A stretch of 38,236 bases of DNA from assembly GCA_013153095.1 (NCBI GenBank), contig JAADFB010000012.1, positions 1-38,236 on the forward strand. The letters run 5' to 3'. Both the position numbers and the translations under genes were made by a program. Positions 35,579 to 38,236 of the stretch are shown one piece after another; positions within the stretch are counted from its first letter, which is position 1; the number at the start of each line of letters is the position of its first letter. The stretch is from Campylobacterota bacterium. Lineage in GTDB: Bacteria > Campylobacterota > Campylobacteria > Campylobacterales > Nitratiruptoraceae. The notes beneath the pieces were generated by a model. That model was not told the DNA's origin. It ran no database searches and saw nothing but the letters and a program-made list of their open reading frames with translations.

Positions 35579-36892
35579 TTAAGCTCCCTCATTCATAATA
35601 CTTAAGAATTCTTGGTTATTTTTAGTCTTTAACATTTTTGAGTACAGAAATTTTAAAGCTTCAACCTCATCCATCGACTGCATCGCATTTCTAAGCGCCC
35701 AAACTTTTTGTAAAGTGTTTGGATCGACTAATAACTCCTCTTTTCTAGTTCCCGATTTTAAAATATCAATCGCTGGATAGATTCTTCTATCGGCTATCTT
35801 TCTATCTAACACAATTTCGCAGTTACCCGTTCCCTTAAACTCCTCAAAGATAACCTCATCCATTCTACTTCCGGTATCTATTAGCGCGGTAGAGATAATA
35901 GTTAAGCTTCCTTTCTCTTCAATATTTCTTGCGGCCCCAAAAAATCTTTTAGGTTTATGAAGAGCGTTAGCATCAACCCCTCCGCTTAACACTTTTCCAC
36001 TAGAGGGGGTGATGGTATTGTAAGCTCTAGCCAATCGGGTTATCGAATCTAATAAAATCACTACATCTTTTCCCATCTCCACCCGTCTTTTAGCTTTTTC
36101 TATAACTAGCTCCGCTACTCTTACGTGGTTTTTAGCGGGCATATCAAAAGTTGAGCTATATACCTCTCCCTTTACACTTCGCTCCATATCGGTAACCTCT
36201 TCGGGACGCTCATCAATTAAAAGCACAATCAATTCTACTTCTGGGTGATTATGAGCTATTCCGTGGGCTAACTCTTTCATCAGCTCGGTTTTACCACTTC
36301 TTGGGGGAGCTACGATTAAGGCTCTTTGCCCTTTTCCAATGGGGGTAAATAGGTCTAAAACTCTACCAGTTAACTTCATTGGATCATATTCTAGTTTTAA
36401 TTTTTCAGTAGGATAGAGTGGAGTTAAGTTATCAAAGAGAGGTCGCTTTTTAGACTCTTCGGGAGGTAGATAGTTTATCGCTTCAATTTTTAAAAGGGCG
36501 TAGTATCTTTCTTGATCTTTTGGAGGCCTAACTTGACCTGTAACTATATCTCCTGTTCTAAGAGCGAATCTTCTAATCTGTGTAGCGCTTACATACGCAT
36601 CGTTAGCGCTATTGGAAAAGTTTTCATTTATAGCTCTTAAGAACCCATACCCTTCGGGAGTTATCTCTAAAATTCCAGTAAAAAGAATATACCCGCCTTT
36701 GCTGACTTGATTTTTTAAAATCTCAAACATCAAATCTTGCCGTTTTAGCTCTTGCGGGTTTTCAAGTCCTAATTCAGAAGCTATATCTAAAAGTTGATCC
36801 ATACTTTTGGTTCTTAGCTCCTCAATGGTATACCCTTCTACTGGAATATGGGTTCTTTCTTGAGTGGAGTTTTCACTACTGTTATCGCTCAT
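35579..36892 (-). CDS. rho: transcription termination factor Rho
   Basis: [119 protein letters not shown]. Confidence 0.97.
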   Translation of the reverse strand: MSDNSSENSTQERTHIPVEGYTIEELRTKSMDQLLDIASELGLENPQELKRQDLMFEILKNQVSKGGYILFTGILEITPEGYGFLRAINENFSNSANDAYVSATQIRRFALRTGDIVTGQVRPPKDQERYYALLKIEAINYLPPEESKKRPLFDNLTPLYPTEKLKLEYDPMKLTGRVLDLFTPIGKGQRALIVAPPRSGKTELMKELAHGIAHNHPEVELIVLLIDERPEEVTDMERSVKGEVYSSTFDMPAKNHVRVAELVIEKAKRRVEMGKDVVILLDSITRLARAYNTITPSSGKVLSGGVDANALHKPKRFFGAARNIEEKGSLTIISTALIDTGSRMDEVIFEEFKGTGNCEIVLDRKIADRRIYPAIDILKSGTRKEELLVDPNTLQKVWALRNAMQSMDEVEALKFLYSKMLKTKNNQEFLSIMNEGA

Positions 36893-36975
36893 TCTTTCCT
36901 TCTTTTAGTGGTTTTGCAGATTGATGAGGTTGTTCCTCTAGGAGATTTTTCGTTATTATATCAAAAAAGTGTGTA

Positions 36976-37368
36976 TTATCCTTGCATAAACGCCAAGTAT
37001 AAAAGAGGAGGATAGATGATCACATTTAGATAGCTCATAAATTTATGAACTGGAGTGTTTAAAGGCAAAGGAAACAGCTCTTCAATCTCTCCTTTTTCTA
37101 TCTTTTTGATTAAAGCAAGTTTATAGGCTATATCCAAAAATTTAAAAAAAAGTAAACTCATAAACCAAAAATTGGCCAATTCAAACTTTATTCCTAAAAA
37201 TAGAGTGTAGATAAAACTAGGATGGGAAAGAAAAAAGTGAAAAATTCCCCGTTTATACTGCTTATAGATATTGGCAAGAATATCACCAAAACTATCTCCC
37301 TTTTGCCAGGATGATTCATAAAGTTCAAAAACTACTAATAGAAAAACGTATATAATAATCTCTTGCAT
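36976..37368 (-). CDS. hypothetical membrane protein
   Basis: 130 aa, several hydrophobic segments; no family recognised. Confidence 0.5.
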   Translation of the reverse strand: MQEIIIYVFLLVVFELYESSWQKGDSFGDILANIYKQYKRGIFHFFLSHPSFIYTLFLGIKFELANFWFMSLLFFKFLDIAYKLALIKKIEKGEIEELFPLPLNTPVHKFMSYLNVIIYPPLLYLAFMQG

Positions 37369-37391
37369 ACTGCTCCCTAGAAAGGTTTAAG

Positions 37392-37871
37392 GTGATTATA
37401 CTAAATAGCGGTGGAACCTTTAATAAAGTTTACGATCCTATCATTGGAGATTTAGTAGTTCCAAAGAATAATGACGCGGTAGAAGAGATTTTAAAAAAAG
37501 TTAACCTCTCAATTCCAGTATATGGATTGATTTATAAAGATAGCTTAGAGTTTACCCAAAAAGATAGAGAGAAACTTTTAGAAGCGGTAAAAGGAAAAAG
37601 GAGTGTTGTAATAGTTCACGGTACGGATACGATGGAAGAGAGCGCCACTTTTTTGGCAAAAAATCTTCCTAAAGAGAGTTGTGTGGTTTTTACCGGTTCG
37701 ATGTATCCTTATTCTATCGATCCAGTCCAAGCTAGTGCCAATTTGATGTTAGCAATTTCAAAAGCTCTCTATTTTTGGAGTGAGGGGGTATTTATTGCGA
37801 TGAATGGGATTGTAGATAGTTATGAGAGGGTAAAAAAGGATAGGAAAAGGGGAATTTTTGTCAAAAGTTAG
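37392..37871 (+). CDS. single-domain (N-terminal only) asparaginase-like protein
   Basis: ILNSGGTFNKVYDP, VVIVHGTDTMEESATFLAKNL, CVVFTGSMYPYSIDPVQASANLMLAI; ends before the C-terminal domain. Confidence 0.82.
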   Translation: MIILNSGGTFNKVYDPIIGDLVVPKNNDAVEEILKKVNLSIPVYGLIYKDSLEFTQKDREKLLEAVKGKRSVVIVHGTDTMEESATFLAKNLPKESCVVFTGSMYPYSIDPVQASANLMLAISKALYFWSEGVFIAMNGIVDSYERVKKDRKRGIFVKS

Positions 37872-38236
37872 ATGCGATCACTGCCATTTAGAGTTTGATG
37901 AGAAGGTGATGATAAAAGATGGAGAGCATTATTTTTGTTGCAAAGGGTGTCAAGGAGTTTTCCATCTTTTAAAAAGTGAAGGGTTGGATAGTTTTTATGA
38001 AAAGCTAGGAGATACTACTCTTCACCCTGCTTTAAATCAAGTAGATGAGAAAGAGCTGGAGCGGTTTGATCTAGAGGGTTTTAAGAAAAAGTATATCAAA
38101 GTAAGAGAAGATGGGCTTTATGAGATTTTTTTAATAATTGAAGGGATTCACTGCTCCGCGTGTGTGTGGTTAAATGAGAAAGTTCTCCATAAGACTCCCG
38201 GAATTGTTGAGGTTTCTATCAACTACACCAACAATA
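37858..38236 (+). CDS. heavy-metal (copper) translocating P-type ATPase CcoI/FixI-type, partial, TTG start
   Basis: Manual translation from TTG 37858: (M)SKVRCDHCHLEFDEKVMIKDGEHYFCCKGCQGVFHLLKSEGLDSFYEKLG...FLIIEGIHCSACVWLNEKVLHKTPGIVEVSINYTNN; N-terminal Cys cluster plus HMA CxxC. Runs off the window. Confidence 0.88.
   Translation, partial: MSKVRCDHCHLEFDEKVMIKDGEHYFCCKGCQGVFHLLKSEGLDSFYEKLGDTTLHPALNQVDEKELERFDLEGFKKKYIKVREDGLYEIFLIIEGIHCSACVWLNEKVLHKTPGIVEVSINYTNN

Overview
This is a low-GC, gene-dense chromosomal window, most consistent with a Campylobacterota (epsilonproteobacterial) genome. That placement is inferred from protein character and codon bias, not from a database search. 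Housekeeping and conserved blocks are amtB-glnK, pgeF, a gspE/gspF (pilB/pilC-like) pair, a sirtuin, trpS, DUF190-crcB, an amidoligase + glutamine-amidotransferase pair, pgpA, a ThiF/TcdA-like gene, murI-rho, a one-domain asparaginase and the start of a CcoI/FixI-type P-type ATPase. The main accessory region is about 16.7-34.8 kb. It is a large exopolysaccharide-type locus made of two operons that converge with a 7-nt overlap. The minus-strand operon carries a TolC-like outer-membrane protein, PelF-like and PelG-like proteins, a lipoprotein, a TM+GAF-like+HD-GYP protein with substituted catalytic residues, and three ~720-aa paralogous polytopic membrane proteins. The plus-strand operon carries GT2, DUF2304, FemAB/GNAT, a LPG-synthase-TM-like flippase, a NodB-type deacetylase and an HlyD/RND-type lipoprotein adaptor. 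No PelA/B/C/D/E-like proteins are recognisable in the window, so I propose a Pel-like synthase/transporter core joined to a tripartite (MFP/TolC) exporter, with the paralog triplet of unknown function. Further observations: an 82-bp exact nucleotide match between two of the paralogs, a murI that appears to need a non-canonical CTG/ATT start, a CBM2-like secreted protein at the left edge with a structured leader, a nine-repeat RCC1-like secreted protein, and an MshEN (c-di-GMP-binding) motif on the GspE ATPase.
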